Positions 8,781 to 18,134 of a DNA stretch of 64,000 nucleotides are shown one piece after another. The position numbers and the translations under genes were made by a program. Location of the stretch: NCBI RefSeq assembly GCF_018531465.1, contig NZ_JAHDTF010000008.1, positions 1-64,000 of the forward strand, given 5' to 3'. The notes below the pieces were generated by a model. The model saw nothing but the letters and a program-made list of their open reading frames with translations, was not told the origin of the DNA and did no database searches. Position 1 is the first letter of the stretch. Each line of letters starts with the position of its first letter. The stretch comes from Sphaerisporangium fuscum (GTDB taxonomy: Bacteria > Actinomycetota > Actinomycetes > Streptosporangiales > Streptosporangiaceae).

Positions 8781-8814
8781 CCGGAGCCGGACCCGACGCA
8801 GTGACCGGCTCCGG
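8781..8814. terminator. bidirectional hairpin terminator
   Basis: CCGGAGCCGG (8781-8790) and CCGGCTCCGG (8805-8814) form a 10-bp perfect stem with a 14-base loop. It lies between the convergent NTF2-like and acyltransferase genes, and marks the left transcriptional edge of the biosynthetic locus. Confidence 0.65.
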
Positions 8815-8833
8815 ACGCCCCGGCTCGTGGAGA

Positions 8834-10069
8834 TCAGACGTCGTCGTTCCCGGCGGGCGGCGACGAGGAGGTCGAGGCGAGGGGCAGGTCCGGCAGCGGG
8901 GGCGGCGGCGCCCCGTTGCGGGCCAGGCGGGCGCGGCGGCGCGAGGTGGCGAAGCGCCGCATGATCGGGCTCTCCACGAGGTGGAACATCAGCGCCGCGA
9001 CACCGAGGGCCGTGAGGAACAGCAGCGCGATGACGCCGATCGCGACCGGTGTGCCGTAGCTCCGGTTCCCCAGCAACTGCGGGCCGTAGATCAGGACCAG
9101 CAGGTGGCACATGTAGAAGGCGAAGGACACCTCGCCGAGCCACACCATCACACGGCTGCCGAGCCAGTTCTTCCTGCCCGCCACGTCATCGGACGCCGCG
9201 GCGAGGATGACCAGGGAGAGCGGGATCACGGTCGCGGCCACCTGCGGGTAGGTCAGGGGCAGGTGCGGGCCGGCCACGTAGGCGAGGACGGTGAGCGCGG
9301 TCGCGCCGCCGAGGCCCAGGGGGATCTTCCTGCCCGTGATGACGATCCGGGCCAGGATGATGCCGAGGACGAACTCCAGCAGCCGCACCGGCGGGAACTT
9401 CGAGGTGAACCAGAACTGCAGGTGCGCCGACTGCGTCCACGGCTGGTAGGGCCCGCCGGGCAGCAGCGTGGCGATCAGCGGGACGGCGAGGATGGCCGCC
9501 ACCACGACACCCGCCCACAACCACAGCCGCTCCGGCCGGATGCGCCCGATGTAGCGGATCAGGAACGGGAACAGGAAGTAGAAGAAGGCCTCGTTCGACA
9601 GCGACCAGGAGACCGAGTTGAAGCTCGTCCAGATCTCCAGCTGCGGGAAGAACGAGTGCAGCAGGGTGGCGTTGAGGACCGCCGCCTTGAGGTCGAAGGC
9701 CATCTTCGACACGCCCACGAAGAGGATCACCGCCGCGACGAACGTCAGCAGGTGGTTCGGCCAGATCTTGAAGATCCGCCGCCGCCAGAACGTCGTGGTC
9801 GTGTCGCCCGGACGCATCGACCAGGTGAGCACGAAACCGCTGAGCAGGAAGAAGAAGCTGACGCTGGCCCAGTTGCCCTGCCAGAACAGGTCGGCGTAGC
9901 GGCCGCGGACGGGCATCATCTGCCAGTCCTTGGAGGCGAACACGGTCGTGCACAGGGCGTGGAAGGCGAACACGCCGATGGCGGCGAGCATTCGCATTCC
10001 CGTCAGCGAGTTCAGCCGGGTCTTCGTGATATCCGGCCGCACCTCGGATTGTTTCGATAATTGCACCAT
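8834..10069 (-). CDS. membrane O-acyltransferase (acyltransferase-3 family), copy 1
   Basis: This 411-residue integral membrane protein has about ten hydrophobic helices and the acyltransferase-3 signature in helix 1 ('NSLTGMRMLAAIGVFAFHAL', catalytic His at its end). 'WSVSF/FFLLSGFVLTW' and a C-terminal 'GEVSFAFYMCHLLVLIY' follow. These enzymes transfer acyl groups to hydroxyls of sugars, antibiotics or lipids. The ATG at 10069 (MVQLS) follows GGAAAGG and aligns exactly with the start of the copy at 37897 (MVELS). An 18-bp regulon motif lies 128 bases upstream. Acylation of the cluster product is inferred. Confidence 0.88.
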   Translation of the reverse strand: MVQLSKQSEVRPDITKTRLNSLTGMRMLAAIGVFAFHALCTTVFASKDWQMMPVRGRYADLFWQGNWASVSFFFLLSGFVLTWSMRPGDTTTTFWRRRIFKIWPNHLLTFVAAVILFVGVSKMAFDLKAAVLNATLLHSFFPQLEIWTSFNSVSWSLSNEAFFYFLFPFLIRYIGRIRPERLWLWAGVVVAAILAVPLIATLLPGGPYQPWTQSAHLQFWFTSKFPPVRLLEFVLGIILARIVITGRKIPLGLGGATALTVLAYVAGPHLPLTYPQVAATVIPLSLVILAAASDDVAGRKNWLGSRVMVWLGEVSFAFYMCHLLVLIYGPQLLGNRSYGTPVAIGVIALLFLTALGVAALMFHLVESPIMRRFATSRRRARLARNGAPPPPLPDLPLASTSSSPPAGNDDV

Positions 10070-10196
10070 GTCAGTGCCTTTCCACGTTCGGGCACACGGG
10101 GACTCGATCGAGCGGGGGCACCGAGCGCACTGACGGGTCAGGCGGCCGCCATCCACCGAGCCGGTAGACACCAGCGTGGCCGTCCCTGCCTGCGCC

Positions 10197-10214
10197 CACA
10201 TATTCCGTATTGCG
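10197..10214 (-). promoter_or_regulatory. 18-bp regulon motif, site 1
   Basis: Reads CGCAATACGGAATATGTG on the minus strand, pointing at the acyltransferase gene that starts at 10069. It is paired with the opposite-facing site at 10249 (centre-to-centre 52 bases). GCA at motif positions 2-4, A12 and A14 match the invariant positions. Confidence 0.7.
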
Positions 10215-10248
10215 GTCTTGCCCTCCTCCAGGCGCCGGCCCCGCGCCG

Positions 10249-10266
10249 CGCAATCCAAAAGATGCG
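10249..10266 (+). promoter_or_regulatory. 18-bp regulon motif, site 2
   Basis: Reads CGCAATCCAAAAGATGCG on the plus strand, pointing at the DUF2855 gene at 10337. It shows the CGCA...TGCG dyad best of all sites and is one of the closest matches to consensus. Confidence 0.8.
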
Positions 10267-10336
10267 TCCCGGAACGACCCGGGAGAACCATGTGGCGAGA
10301 GTCGACTTCACGCAACACCGCGCGACGGAGAGGGAG

Positions 10337-11419
10337 ATGACCGTGCCTCAGCCGGACAGATGGGATCTGGTTTTCAAGCGCGACGATCTGACGGTGAGCG
10401 AGCTCCGGGAGGCCTCCTCTCCTCGCCTGGCCGACGGCGAGGTGAGCCTCGTGGTCGAGAAATTCGGCCTCACGACGAACAACGCCACCTACGCGCGTTT
10501 CGGCGATTCCGACATTCCTTTCTGGAACGCGTTTCCCGGCCCCGAGGGGTACGGCCGCGTGCCCGTCTGGGGGTTCGCGCGCGTCGAGGAGTCCCGCCAC
10601 CCCGAGATCAACGTGGGCGACCGGTACTTCGGGTACATGCCCATGTCGACCCACCACGTCGTGGCGCCCCAGGTGACCCCGCGCGGGTTCGCCGACGCCA
10701 CGCCGCAGCGGCACTTCCTGCACCCCTGGTACTGGCACTTCGAGCGCGCCGGCGAGCCCGACGCCCTGGACGACCGCCGGGCCCTCGTCCACCCGGTCTA
10801 CCCCGCGGCCTACACCCTGGCGGACATGCTCCAGCGCCAGGCCGCGAACGGCGCCCGGTCGGTGCTGGTCACCAGCGCCTCCAGCAAGGTCGCCATCGGC
10901 ATGGTCGAGGAGGCCGCCGCCCGTAACCTCGGCCTGCGGGCCATCGGGATCACCTCCTCGCGCAACGTCGCGTTCGTCGAGAGCCTCGGCCTGTACGACA
11001 CGGTGGCCGCCTACGAGGACCTGGCCACGGTGGAGGTGACCGCGCCGGCCGTCTTCGTGGACGGCACGGGCGAGGCCGCCTGGCGGCTCGCCGTCGCCGA
11101 CCGCTTCGCCGACGACCTGGTCAACACCACCCTGATCGGCTTCACCCACCCCGGGGCCGCCGTCCCGCCGCCCCCCGGCCTGCGGGGACCGGCGGCCGAG
11201 GTGTTCTTCACCCCGGCCGTCGAGTGGCAGACCGCCGAGGAGGAAGGCCCGGAGAACTACTACGCGCGGTACGCCAGGTCCGAGCGGCGCTTCCTCGAGA
11301 GCACCACGTCGTGGCTCACGATCGAGCAGGCGCAGGGACCCGAGGCCATCGCCGACGTCTTCGGCGACGTGCTCGCCGGAAAGCAGCCCCCGGACGTCAG
11401 CTACGTCCTGCGTCCGTGA
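10337..11419 (+). CDS. DUF2855-family protein (MDR-like)
   Basis: The 360-residue protein matches the DUF2855 family. This family resembles quinone-oxidoreductase/MDR folds but lacks the classic zinc and NADPH motifs. Landmarks are 'VVEKFGLTTNNATYARFGD', 'GRVPVWGFARVEES', 'VLVTSASSKVAIGMVEEA' (Rossmann-like) and 'VFVDGTGEAAWR'. No reaction is established for the family. The ATG at 10337 follows GGAGAGG closely; an upstream in-frame GTG at 10291 is an alternative. A regulon motif 71 bases upstream places it in the biosynthetic regulon, and the DUF2306 gene follows after 54 bases. Confidence 0.8.
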   Translation: MTVPQPDRWDLVFKRDDLTVSELREASSPRLADGEVSLVVEKFGLTTNNATYARFGDSDIPFWNAFPGPEGYGRVPVWGFARVEESRHPEINVGDRYFGYMPMSTHHVVAPQVTPRGFADATPQRHFLHPWYWHFERAGEPDALDDRRALVHPVYPAAYTLADMLQRQAANGARSVLVTSASSKVAIGMVEEAAARNLGLRAIGITSSRNVAFVESLGLYDTVAAYEDLATVEVTAPAVFVDGTGEAAWRLAVADRFADDLVNTTLIGFTHPGAAVPPPPGLRGPAAEVFFTPAVEWQTAEEEGPENYYARYARSERRFLESTTSWLTIEQAQGPEAIADVFGDVLAGKQPPDVSYVLRP

Positions 11420-11473
11420 CGGCGACCCATGAACGGCTCGATGCCGGGCCTCGTCGAGCAGGAGGAGACAACC

Positions 11474-12184
11474 GTGACCCTTGACACGCGGAACGCCGGC
11501 GCGCAGGCGCGCCCGGCCGCCCCGCTCCACGCAGCGGCCGCGCGGCCGCGCTGGTGGCGCCGCCCGTGGATCGTCCCGCTGATGGTGGTCGTCGCGGCGT
11601 ACCTGATCTACCAGATCTCGCCGTACGTTCCGGAGAGCAAGGCGCCGACGCCGCCGCACGACGGCTTCCCCGCCTACTACCCGCTGCTCGTGGTGCACAT
11701 GGTGTCGGGGACGCTGGCCATCATCAGCGCCTGCTTCCAGGTGTGGCCGTGGCTGCGCCGCCGCCACCCGGCGGTGCACCGGGCGAGCGGCCGGGTGTAC
11801 GTGCTTGGCGCGGTCGTCGGCGGCACCTGCGGCCTGATCATCGTGCGCTTCGCGCCGCCCGTCGGCCAGATCGGCGTCGCCGCCGCGACGACCCTCTGGA
11901 TCGTCTTCACGGTGGCCGCCGTCGTCTACGCCCGCAAGGGCCGCTACGACCTGCACCGCCGCTTCATGCTCTACAGCTTCGCCATCATCATGAACAACAT
12001 CTGGGGCGTGCTGATCGTCAACGTGCTGATGAGAATGCCGTGGGAGGTCGGGTTCACCTACATGCTGGAGGCCGCCCGCTGGACCGGGTGGGTCTTCAAC
12101 CTCATCCTCGTGCAGTGGTGGCTGTACCACACCGAGGGCCGCGACATCGGCCTGCCGCGCCGCCGGCGCCCGGTGGGGTCCTGA
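11474..12184 (+). CDS. DUF2306-family membrane protein
   Basis: This 236-residue protein has an Arg-rich N-terminus and about six hydrophobic segments. It has the DUF2306 pattern: 'HMVSGTLAIISACFQVWPWLRRRHPAVHRASGRVYV' (about 75-110) with paired His residues suggestive of heme or metal contact, and 'YDLHRRFMLYSFAII'. Function is unknown. The GTG at 11474 is preferred over ATG 11429 because GGAGGAGA sits just upstream. It is co-transcribed with the DUF2855 gene and followed by a strong terminator. Confidence 0.78.
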   Translation: MTLDTRNAGAQARPAAPLHAAAARPRWWRRPWIVPLMVVVAAYLIYQISPYVPESKAPTPPHDGFPAYYPLLVVHMVSGTLAIISACFQVWPWLRRRHPAVHRASGRVYVLGAVVGGTCGLIIVRFAPPVGQIGVAAATTLWIVFTVAAVVYARKGRYDLHRRFMLYSFAIIMNNIWGVLIVNVLMRMPWEVGFTYMLEAARWTGWVFNLILVQWWLYHTEGRDIGLPRRRRPVGS

Positions 12185-12202
12185 GCGTCCCCGGCCGTAC
12201 CA

Positions 12203-12238
12203 CGAAGGCCGCCGTCCTGGAAGGGACGGCGGCCTTCG
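12203..12238 (+). terminator. rho-independent-like hairpin
   Basis: A perfect 15-bp stem (left arm starts CGAAGGCCGCCGTCC, 12203-12217; right arm 12224-12238) with a 6-base loop lies 18 bases past the DUF2306 stop. It ends the rightward DUF2855-DUF2306 unit. Confidence 0.85.
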
Positions 12239-12256
12239 CACGTGTGGCGGAACGAG

Positions 12257-12286
12257 CAGGGGCCGCTCCGGACGGAGCGGCCCCTG
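12257..12286 (-). terminator. rho-independent-like hairpin
   Basis: CAGGGGCCGCTCCG and its exact complement form a 14-bp stem around GA. It lies 15 bases past the stop of the leftward solute-binding-protein gene. It stands back-to-back with the hairpin at 12203-12238. Confidence 0.82.
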
Positions 12287-12301
12287 GCCTCGACGGATCG
12301 C

Positions 12302-13648
12302 TCAGCTGTCGATGAGCAGGCAGTGGGCGGGACGCGGGCCGGTCGCCAGGCAGTGCGTCCCGTAGTCGTCGAGCAGCCTGTCGGCCTCGGCGGCGGCCCT
12401 GGCCCACCGCTCGGCCGGGTCGGCGCCGAGCGCCATGATGTCCTCCAGGGCGTACATCATCGCGTGCTGGATCTGGGCGAAGTGGCCGAGCATCGCCCCC
12501 TGCCCACCCGGGGCGCCGGTCGTCATGTTCAGCTGGTCGACGGCCACCCGGTGGTAGGGGTGCTCGTCGAACCAGCCCTCGCTCTCCAGCAGCGCGGCCG
12601 CCGCGTTCGTCACCGGGGCCGAGCCGTACACCTTGTGCCACTCGGCGGCGTTGCGCGGGCTGTTGAGGTACTGCATGAAGGCGAGGGCGCCGTCGCGGGT
12701 CTCCTCGTCGAGCCCGTCGGCGAGCCACATGGCGTCCCCGCCGATCCAGTTGCCGGCGAAGGGGATGTCGCCGTTGTACGGCGTCGGCGTGACCGCCACC
12801 TCGAAGCCGTTCTCCTGCCCGGCCCGCACCATGTAGGGCGCCTCGAACGACGAGCTGAAGCGGAAGACCACCTGCTGGTCGGCGAAGGCCTTGGACGAGC
12901 CCGCCCAGTCCTCCAGCTTGCCGGTGTGCAGGTAGTGGCCGTCCCGGTGCAGGCGGGCCCACCACATGACGTAGGCCACCATCTCGGGCGAGCGCAGGTC
13001 GACCCTGGTGGCGCGGCCGGTGCGGCCGTTGTCGTTGTCGGTCAGCAGGGCGCCCTGGTGGGCCATCATCTGCTGGAAGAACTTGCCGTCGTTGGCCCAG
13101 CTGATGGCGTGCGAGGGGCCGTCCTCCAGCTTGGCGACCGCCTCGCAGGCGGCGTCGATCTCCTGCCAGGTGCGCGGCACCTCCTCGACGCCCGCGGCGC
13201 GCAGCAGCGTGGTGTTGGTGTACATCTGCATCGTCGAAAGCGTCACCGGCATGGCCGCGAACGTGCCGTCGATCGTGTAGAAGTGCCGACCGGCGTCCAC
13301 GACGTCGCCGAGCACCACCGGATGCCCGAGGATCTCCGTCCGCCCGCCGATCGCCTTCTCCACCGAGGTGAACAGCGGCCGGCCCTCGCGGGTGAGGGTG
13401 TCGCGGGCGAGCTGGGTGGCGCCGCTGTAGTAGGACGCCATCGTCGGCGGCCGCCCCTCCCAGGTGTCGCGCGAGATGTCCTCGGCGAGGTTCTGGAAGT
13501 AGGAGCTGCTGACGTCGATCCGATACCGGGGATGGGCCTTCTCGAATTCCGCGGCCCGTTTCTTGATGGGATCGAGGAAGTTCGGGAACGTGTAACCGGA
13601 GAACCGGGCGTCGATGACGATTTTGCCGGTCGGGTTCGCCTCGTTCAC
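12302..13648 (-). CDS. ABC-type solute-binding-protein fold without signal peptide
   Basis: The 448-residue protein resembles family-1 extracellular solute-binding proteins. Support includes 'FEKAHPRYRIDVSSSYFQNLAEDI', 'PRTWQEIDAACEAVAKLE' and 'FAGNWIGGDAMWLADG...GALAFMQYLNSPRNAAEWHKVYGSAPV'. It begins 'VNEANPTGKIVIDARFSGY' with no signal peptide or lipobox, and there are no ABC permease or ATPase genes beside it. The GTG at 13648 has AAAGGA upstream; the frame upstream is Arg/Pro-rich and not secretory. A cytoplasmic role is therefore likely, such as binding a pathway intermediate or the product. A regulon motif lies upstream. Confidence 0.82.
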   Translation of the reverse strand: MNEANPTGKIVIDARFSGYTFPNFLDPIKKRAAEFEKAHPRYRIDVSSSYFQNLAEDISRDTWEGRPPTMASYYSGATQLARDTLTREGRPLFTSVEKAIGGRTEILGHPVVLGDVVDAGRHFYTIDGTFAAMPVTLSTMQMYTNTTLLRAAGVEEVPRTWQEIDAACEAVAKLEDGPSHAISWANDGKFFQQMMAHQGALLTDNDNGRTGRATRVDLRSPEMVAYVMWWARLHRDGHYLHTGKLEDWAGSSKAFADQQVVFRFSSSFEAPYMVRAGQENGFEVAVTPTPYNGDIPFAGNWIGGDAMWLADGLDEETRDGALAFMQYLNSPRNAAEWHKVYGSAPVTNAAAALLESEGWFDEHPYHRVAVDQLNMTTGAPGGQGAMLGHFAQIQHAMMYALEDIMALGADPAERWARAAAEADRLLDDYGTHCLATGPRPAHCLLIDS

Positions 13649-13790
13649 GTGCTCATCCTTTCGTGGAGACCGACATGGCTGAGCCCGGGCAGCCCGATCG
13701 GCCTGGTCGCGGAATTCGAGGCGGCCAGGCTCACGAGGTGCGGAAACGCGGGCTTTCCTGCGCCCAATGGTCGGCGTCCTGGCCGGCGTC

Positions 13791-13808
13791 CGCATCTTTA
13801 CGGTTGCT
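13791..13808 (-). promoter_or_regulatory. 18-bp regulon motif, site 3
   Basis: Reads AGCAACCGTAAAGATGCG on the minus strand, facing the solute-binding-protein gene. GGAAACGAC stands upstream of it, as also seen upstream of site 11 at 51247, hinting at a larger conserved promoter element. Confidence 0.75.
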
Positions 13809-13875
13809 GTCTCCCGTCGTTTCCGCAGGCGGGGTGAATCGCGCGGCCGAGGTGAATTCGGGCCGCTTTTGAAAG

Positions 13876-13893
13876 AGCACATCGGGAGATGAC
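13876..13893 (+). promoter_or_regulatory. 18-bp regulon motif, site 4
   Basis: Reads AGCACATCGGGAGATGAC on the plus strand, facing the flavin oxidase gene at 13993, 100 bases downstream. The CGGGAGATG core is intact while the last positions diverge. Confidence 0.65.
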
Positions 13894-13992
13894 ACCCCGA
13901 TACGGCCGGGCGCAGGCTGTTGGGAGCCGAGCTGATCGTGTCCGGCCGGGGCGGTGACGCCGAGACCGCCGGCCGCCATTGGAGGAACGAAT

Positions 13993-15582
13993 ATGACCGA
14001 GGTACACAGCCGCGGTTTGCCCAACGGCGCGGGGGGTGTCGCGACCGGCCCGCCCGCCGGGGTGGAGGCGAGGTACGTCCCGGCGTTCGGCCCGTCCACC
14101 ATCACCCCGGACGACCCCCGCTACGACAGCATGCTGCGCGGCACCAACCACCGCCACGTGGGCCGGCCGGACTACGTCCGGGTGGTGACCACCACCGAGC
14201 AGGTCGTCGACGCGGTCAACGAGGCGGTCGCCGCCGGCAAGCGCATCGCCGTGCGCAGCGGCGGGCACGGCCTGGAGAACTTCATCGCCAACCCCGAGGT
14301 CAAGGTCCTGCTGGACGTCTCGGAGATGACGAACGTCTACTACGACAGCGGCCGGCGGGCGTTCGCCATCGAGGCCGGCGCGATGCTCGGGCACGTCTTC
14401 CGGGTGCTGTTCAAGGGCTGGGGCGTCACCGTCCCGGCCGGGATGTGCCCGGACGTCGGCGTGGGCGGGCACTTCGCGGGCGGCGGCTTCGGCCCCCTGT
14501 CGCGCAGCTACGGCGCGGTCGTCGACTACCTGTACGCCGTCGAGGTCGTCGTGGTGGACGAGGACGGCCGGGCGCGGGCGATCGTGGCCACCCGCGAGGA
14601 GGACGACCCGCACCGCGACCTGTGGTGGGCGCACACCGGCGGCGGGGGCGGCAACTTCGGCGTGGTCACCCGCTACTGGATGCGCAGCCCCGGCGCCACC
14701 TCCTCCAACCCGGCCGAGCTGCTGCCCAAGGCCCCGTCGGCGACCCGCAGCGGCGTCGCCATCTGGTCGTGGGAGGGCATGACCGAGCAGAGCTTCACCA
14801 CGCTGCTGCGCAACTTCGGCACCTGGTGCGAGGAGAACAGCGCCCCCGGCACCCCGCAGGCCCGGCTGTTCCCGTACTTCCACGGCACCCACTCCTCCAC
14901 GCAGCCCGGCCTCATGGTGGGCGCCCTGATCGACGACGGCGTCCCGGACGCCGAGGCGCTGATGACCGCGTTCCTCGACGACGTCGCGGCGGGCGTGGGC
15001 GTCGAGCCGGCGATGCGGTTCCAGGAGGTCCAGCCCTGGCTGTACGCGGCGGCCTATCCCGGCTACGGCGACCCGGGCAACCCTGGCGTGCGGCGCTTCA
15101 AGATCAAGGCGGCGTACCTGCGCAAGGGCTACACCGACCGGCAGATCGCCGCGATCCACAAGCACTTCACCGGCGAGGTGTACAACCCCACGCAGGTGCT
15201 GCTCGTCGGATACGGCGGCCAGGTCAACACGGTCGCCCCGGACGCCACGGCGACCGCGCAGCGCGACTCGATCCTCAAGGCGGCCTACCTCGGCGCCTGG
15301 GCGAGCGAGGCGGACGACGAGACCAACATCGGCCTGATCCGCGACCTGTACCGCGACGTGTACGCCGACAGCGGCGGCGTGCCCGGTCCGGACGAGATCA
15401 GCGACGGCGCCTACATCAACTACCCCGACGCCGACCTGGCAGACCCGGAGCTGAACACCTCCGGCGTGCCCTGGCACACCCTCTACTACAAGGACAACTA
15501 CCCCCGCCTGCAGGCCGTCAAGAAGCGTTACGACCCGCGCGAGGTGTTCCGCCACGCGCTGTCGATCAGGCTTCCGGAATAG
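13993..15582 (+). CDS. BBE-type FAD-linked oxidase, predicted bicovalent flavin
   Basis: The 529-residue protein has an N-terminal FAD_binding_4 domain and a C-terminal BBE domain. '[14 protein letters not shown]' (His near 93) and '[18 protein letters not shown]' (Cys near 154) are the two sites that attach FAD covalently in 6-S-cysteinyl/8-alpha-histidyl oxidases. Such enzymes oxidise alcohols, sugars or phenolic natural products using O2. GGAGGAA sits 6 bases before the ATG. There is no secretion signal. It heads an operon with the P450 and bears a regulon motif. Confidence 0.9.
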   Translation: MTEVHSRGLPNGAGGVATGPPAGVEARYVPAFGPSTITPDDPRYDSMLRGTNHRHVGRPDYVRVVTTTEQVVDAVNEAVAAGKRIAVRSGGHGLENFIANPEVKVLLDVSEMTNVYYDSGRRAFAIEAGAMLGHVFRVLFKGWGVTVPAGMCPDVGVGGHFAGGGFGPLSRSYGAVVDYLYAVEVVVVDEDGRARAIVATREEDDPHRDLWWAHTGGGGGNFGVVTRYWMRSPGATSSNPAELLPKAPSATRSGVAIWSWEGMTEQSFTTLLRNFGTWCEENSAPGTPQARLFPYFHGTHSSTQPGLMVGALIDDGVPDAEALMTAFLDDVAAGVGVEPAMRFQEVQPWLYAAAYPGYGDPGNPGVRRFKIKAAYLRKGYTDRQIAAIHKHFTGEVYNPTQVLLVGYGGQVNTVAPDATATAQRDSILKAAYLGAWASEADDETNIGLIRDLYRDVYADSGGVPGPDEISDGAYINYPDADLADPELNTSGVPWHTLYYKDNYPRLQAVKKRYDPREVFRHALSIRLPE

Positions 15583-15634
15583 CGGCTCTTCCTCCTCTTC
15601 CTCGGACCCGCCGAACACCGTCTTGGAGAAATCC

Positions 15635-16885
15635 ATGGAGAATCGCTGCCCCGTCGCCCTCGACATCACCGGCAAGGACATCCACGCCGAGGCCGAGCGC
15701 CTGCGCCCGCTCGGACCCGCCACCCAGGTCGAGCTGCCCGGCGGCGTGGTCGCCTGGTACGTCACCGGCAACAACGTGCTGCGCAAGCTGCTGACCGACC
15801 CCCGCGTCACCAAGAGCGCCCGCGCCCACTGGCCGGCCTTCACCAACGGGGAGATCCGCCCCGACTGGGAGCTGATCAGCTGGGTCGCGATGGACAACAT
15901 CTCGACGTCCTGGGGCAACGACCACAAGCGGCTGCGCAGGCTGGTCGGCAAGGCCTTCACCCCGCGCCGCATCGAGGCGATCCGGCCGCGCATCGTGGAG
16001 CTCACCAACGAGATCCTCGACGGCCTGGCCGACACCGAGCCGGGCGAGGTGGTCGACCTGCGCGAGCGGTTCGCCTACCCGCTGCCCGCCCGCCTGGTCG
16101 CCGACATCATCGGCATGGACGAGACCGCGCTGGCCAAGACGGCGCCCGTGATCAACATGATGGTCGACACCACCGTCAGCCCCGAGGTGGCGCACTCGAT
16201 CCTCATGGGCTGGCGCGACGCGATGGCCGACTTCATCGCCGGCAAGCGCGCCAACCCCGCCGAGGACATCACCAGCGACCTGATCGCCGCGCGGGACGAC
16301 GAGGACGGCTCCAAGCTCACCGAGGGCGAGCTGACCGACACCATCTTCGCCATCCTGGGCGCCGGGTCGGAGACGACGATCAACTTCCTCGGCAACGCCG
16401 TCACCCAGCTCCTCACCCACCCCGAGCAGCTGGAGCTGGTCACCTCCGGCCGCCTGTCCTGGGACAACGTGCTCGAAGAGGTGCTGCGCGTTCAGGCGCC
16501 GCTGGCGAGCCTGCCGCTGCGGTTCGCCGCCGACGACGTCGACCTGGGGGAGGGCGTCCTCATCCGCAAGGGCGACCCGATCCTCGTGAACTACACCGCC
16601 GCCGGCCGTGACCCCGAGGTGCACGGCGGCAGCGCCTGCGAGTTCGACATCACCCGCGCCGACAAGGAGCACATCTCCTTCGGCTACGGCCCGCACTTCT
16701 GCCTGGGCGCCGGCATCGCGCGCCTGGTCGGGTCGATCGGCCTGTCCACGCTGTTCGAGCGGTTCCCCGAGATCAGCCTCGCCGTCCCGGCCGAGGAGCT
16801 GCAGCCGCTGCCGACGTTCATCATGAACGGCCACCGGAGCCTGCCGGTGCGGCTGAAGGCCCGCGTCCCCGCCGACGTGCACTGA
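15635..16885 (+). CDS. cytochrome P450
   Basis: This 416-residue class I bacterial P450 shows the heme-ligand loop [12 protein letters not shown] (Cys356), the ExxR motif EEVLR (E282, R285) and an I-helix GAGSETT (242-248). In the I-helix the usual acidic-Thr pair is E-T. It has no membrane anchor, so it would need ferredoxin partners from elsewhere. ATG 15635 follows TTGGAGA. It lies 52 bases after the flavin oxidase, probably in the same transcript. Hydroxylation or oxidative coupling of the pathway product is inferred. Confidence 0.95.
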   Translation: MENRCPVALDITGKDIHAEAERLRPLGPATQVELPGGVVAWYVTGNNVLRKLLTDPRVTKSARAHWPAFTNGEIRPDWELISWVAMDNISTSWGNDHKRLRRLVGKAFTPRRIEAIRPRIVELTNEILDGLADTEPGEVVDLRERFAYPLPARLVADIIGMDETALAKTAPVINMMVDTTVSPEVAHSILMGWRDAMADFIAGKRANPAEDITSDLIAARDDEDGSKLTEGELTDTIFAILGAGSETTINFLGNAVTQLLTHPEQLELVTSGRLSWDNVLEEVLRVQAPLASLPLRFAADDVDLGEGVLIRKGDPILVNYTAAGRDPEVHGGSACEFDITRADKEHISFGYGPHFCLGAGIARLVGSIGLSTLFERFPEISLAVPAEELQPLPTFIMNGHRSLPVRLKARVPADVH

Positions 16886-16894
16886 CCCGCGGAC

Positions 16895-16912
16895 GGCACT
16901 TCAGGAGAAGCC
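16895..16912 (+). promoter_or_regulatory. 18-bp regulon motif, site 5
   Basis: Reads GGCACTTCAGGAGAAGCC on the plus strand, about 80 bases before the SRPBCC gene. It shares TTCAGGAGA-GCCCG with site 8 at 39283. It would give the SRPBCC/reductase pair its own regulated promoter inside the P450 operon. Confidence 0.6.
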
Positions 16913-16991
16913 CGCTGAACAGGTGGCGTGCCAGTCTGGCCACGATGCCCGATTCGGCGGGCTCGACTCCCCCTGACAGGAAGGAAAGCCG

Positions 16992-17495
16992 TTGACCGAG
17001 ACCACGAACCCCGAGGTGTCGCTCCAGGAGGTCGCGATCACCCGCGTGTTCGACGCCCCCCGCGAGCGGGTGTTCGACGCCTGGACGGTCGCCGACGCCT
17101 TCGCGCAGTGGTGGGGGCCGAGGGGCACCCACAGCCCGCGGGAGACCGTCGAGATCGACGCCCGCCCGGGCGGCCACTGGAAGGCCACCATCGTGATGGA
17201 GGCCACCGAGGAGACCGAGCGCGTCGAGCAGCCGTTCTTCGGCGTCTACCGTGAACTCGTGCGGCCCGAGCGGCTGTCGTTCACCCTCGGCGACCCGCTG
17301 GACCCGGAGTTCCTGGCGCGCAGCGAGGCGGGAGAGGGCGAGGAGCTCGTCACCCTCACCTTCACCGAGCGCGACGGCGGCACCGAGATGAAGTTCCTCC
17401 AGGTCGGCTATCTGCCGGCCGAGACCGTGCCCAAGGCCGTCGAGGGCTGGGGCAGCTTCTTCGACTGCCTGGCGGAGTACCTGGCCAAGCCATGA
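16992..17495 (+). CDS. SRPBCC (AHSA1-like) domain protein
   Basis: The 167-residue protein matches the AHSA1/START-like fold: 'ITRVFDAPRERVFDAWTVADAFAQWWGP' near the N-terminus and 'WGSFFDCLAEYL' at the C-terminus. Such proteins bind hydrophobic ligands and some act as cyclases or chaperones. The TTG start at 16992 is supported by AGGAAGGAAAG upstream and no better start nearby. Its stop overlaps the start of the next gene (ATGA), so the two are translationally coupled. Confidence 0.82.
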   Translation: MTETTNPEVSLQEVAITRVFDAPRERVFDAWTVADAFAQWWGPRGTHSPRETVEIDARPGGHWKATIVMEATEETERVEQPFFGVYRELVRPERLSFTLGDPLDPEFLARSEAGEGEELVTLTFTERDGGTEMKFLQVGYLPAETVPKAVEGWGSFFDCLAEYLAKP

Positions 17496-18037
17496 GAAAG
17501 CTCATCCTGTCGACGTTCGTCACGCTGGACGGCTTCATCGAGGGGCCGAACGGCGAGAACGACTGGAACATCGACGTCTTCGGCGACGACATGGAGCGGT
17601 ACGCCGACGAGCAACTGGACGAGGTCGACACCCTGCTGCTCGGGCGAATCACCTACGAGCTCTTCGCGCGGGCCTGGCCCGCCGAGACCGGCGAGTTCGC
17701 CGACAAGATGAACGGCATCGCCAAGGTCGTCTTCTCCCGCACCCTGAAGACGGCCGAATGGAACAACACACGTGTGGCCGGGGGCGACGCCGCCGAGGAG
17801 ATCGCGGAGCTGAAGCGGCGGCCCGGCAGGGACATGCTGATCTACGGCAGCGCCGCCTTCGCGCAGAGCCTCATGCGGCTCGGCCTGATCGACGAGTACC
17901 GCGTCTGGGTCCACCCGGTCGTGCTCGGCGACGGCAAGCCGATGTTCGACGGCGTCAAGGACCGCCTCGACCTGGAGCTCATCGGCACCCGGGTCTTCGA
18001 CTCCGGGGTGTGCGTCCTGTCGTACCGGCCGGCGTAG
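17492..18037 (+). CDS. RibD-C/DHFR-fold reductase
   Basis: This 181-residue protein has the RibD C-terminal/dihydrofolate-reductase-like fold: 'STFVTLDGFIEGP', 'LLLGRITYELFARAWP', 'LIYGSAAFAQSLMRLGLIDEYRVWVHPVVLGDGKPMF'. NADPH-dependent reduction is usual for the fold; the substrate is unknown. It overlaps the SRPBCC gene by 4 bases. SRPBCC plus DHFR-like pairs occur widely in actinomycetes outside clusters, so its pathway role rests on the upstream motif only. Confidence 0.85.
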   Translation: MRKLILSTFVTLDGFIEGPNGENDWNIDVFGDDMERYADEQLDEVDTLLLGRITYELFARAWPAETGEFADKMNGIAKVVFSRTLKTAEWNNTRVAGGDAAEEIAELKRRPGRDMLIYGSAAFAQSLMRLGLIDEYRVWVHPVVLGDGKPMFDGVKDRLDLELIGTRVFDSGVCVLSYRPA

Positions 18038-18073
18038 CCCGACCCGCCACCCGGCCCCGCGGACGCGGAAGAC

Positions 18074-18098
18074 GTCGGCGGCCTCCCCGGCCGCCGAC
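18074..18098 (+). terminator. hairpin terminator
   Basis: GTCGGCGGCC and GGCCGCCGAC form a perfect 10-bp stem around TCCCC. It lies between the reductase gene and the LLM gene, and suggests that the AsnB operon starts its own transcript in the ~36 bases that follow or is reached by read-through. Confidence 0.6.
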
Positions 18099-18134
18099 CC
18101 CTGGCACCGAACTACGTCATCACGGGAGACCGGC

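Larger units (their letters stand above)
13649..13992. promoter_or_regulatory. divergent promoter region (SBP / flavin oxidase)
   Basis: This 344-base gene-free stretch separates the leftward solute-binding-protein gene from the rightward flavin oxidase gene. It contains two outward-pointing copies of the 18-bp regulon motif at 13791-13808 and 13876-13893. No other structure was recognised. Confidence 0.7.
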
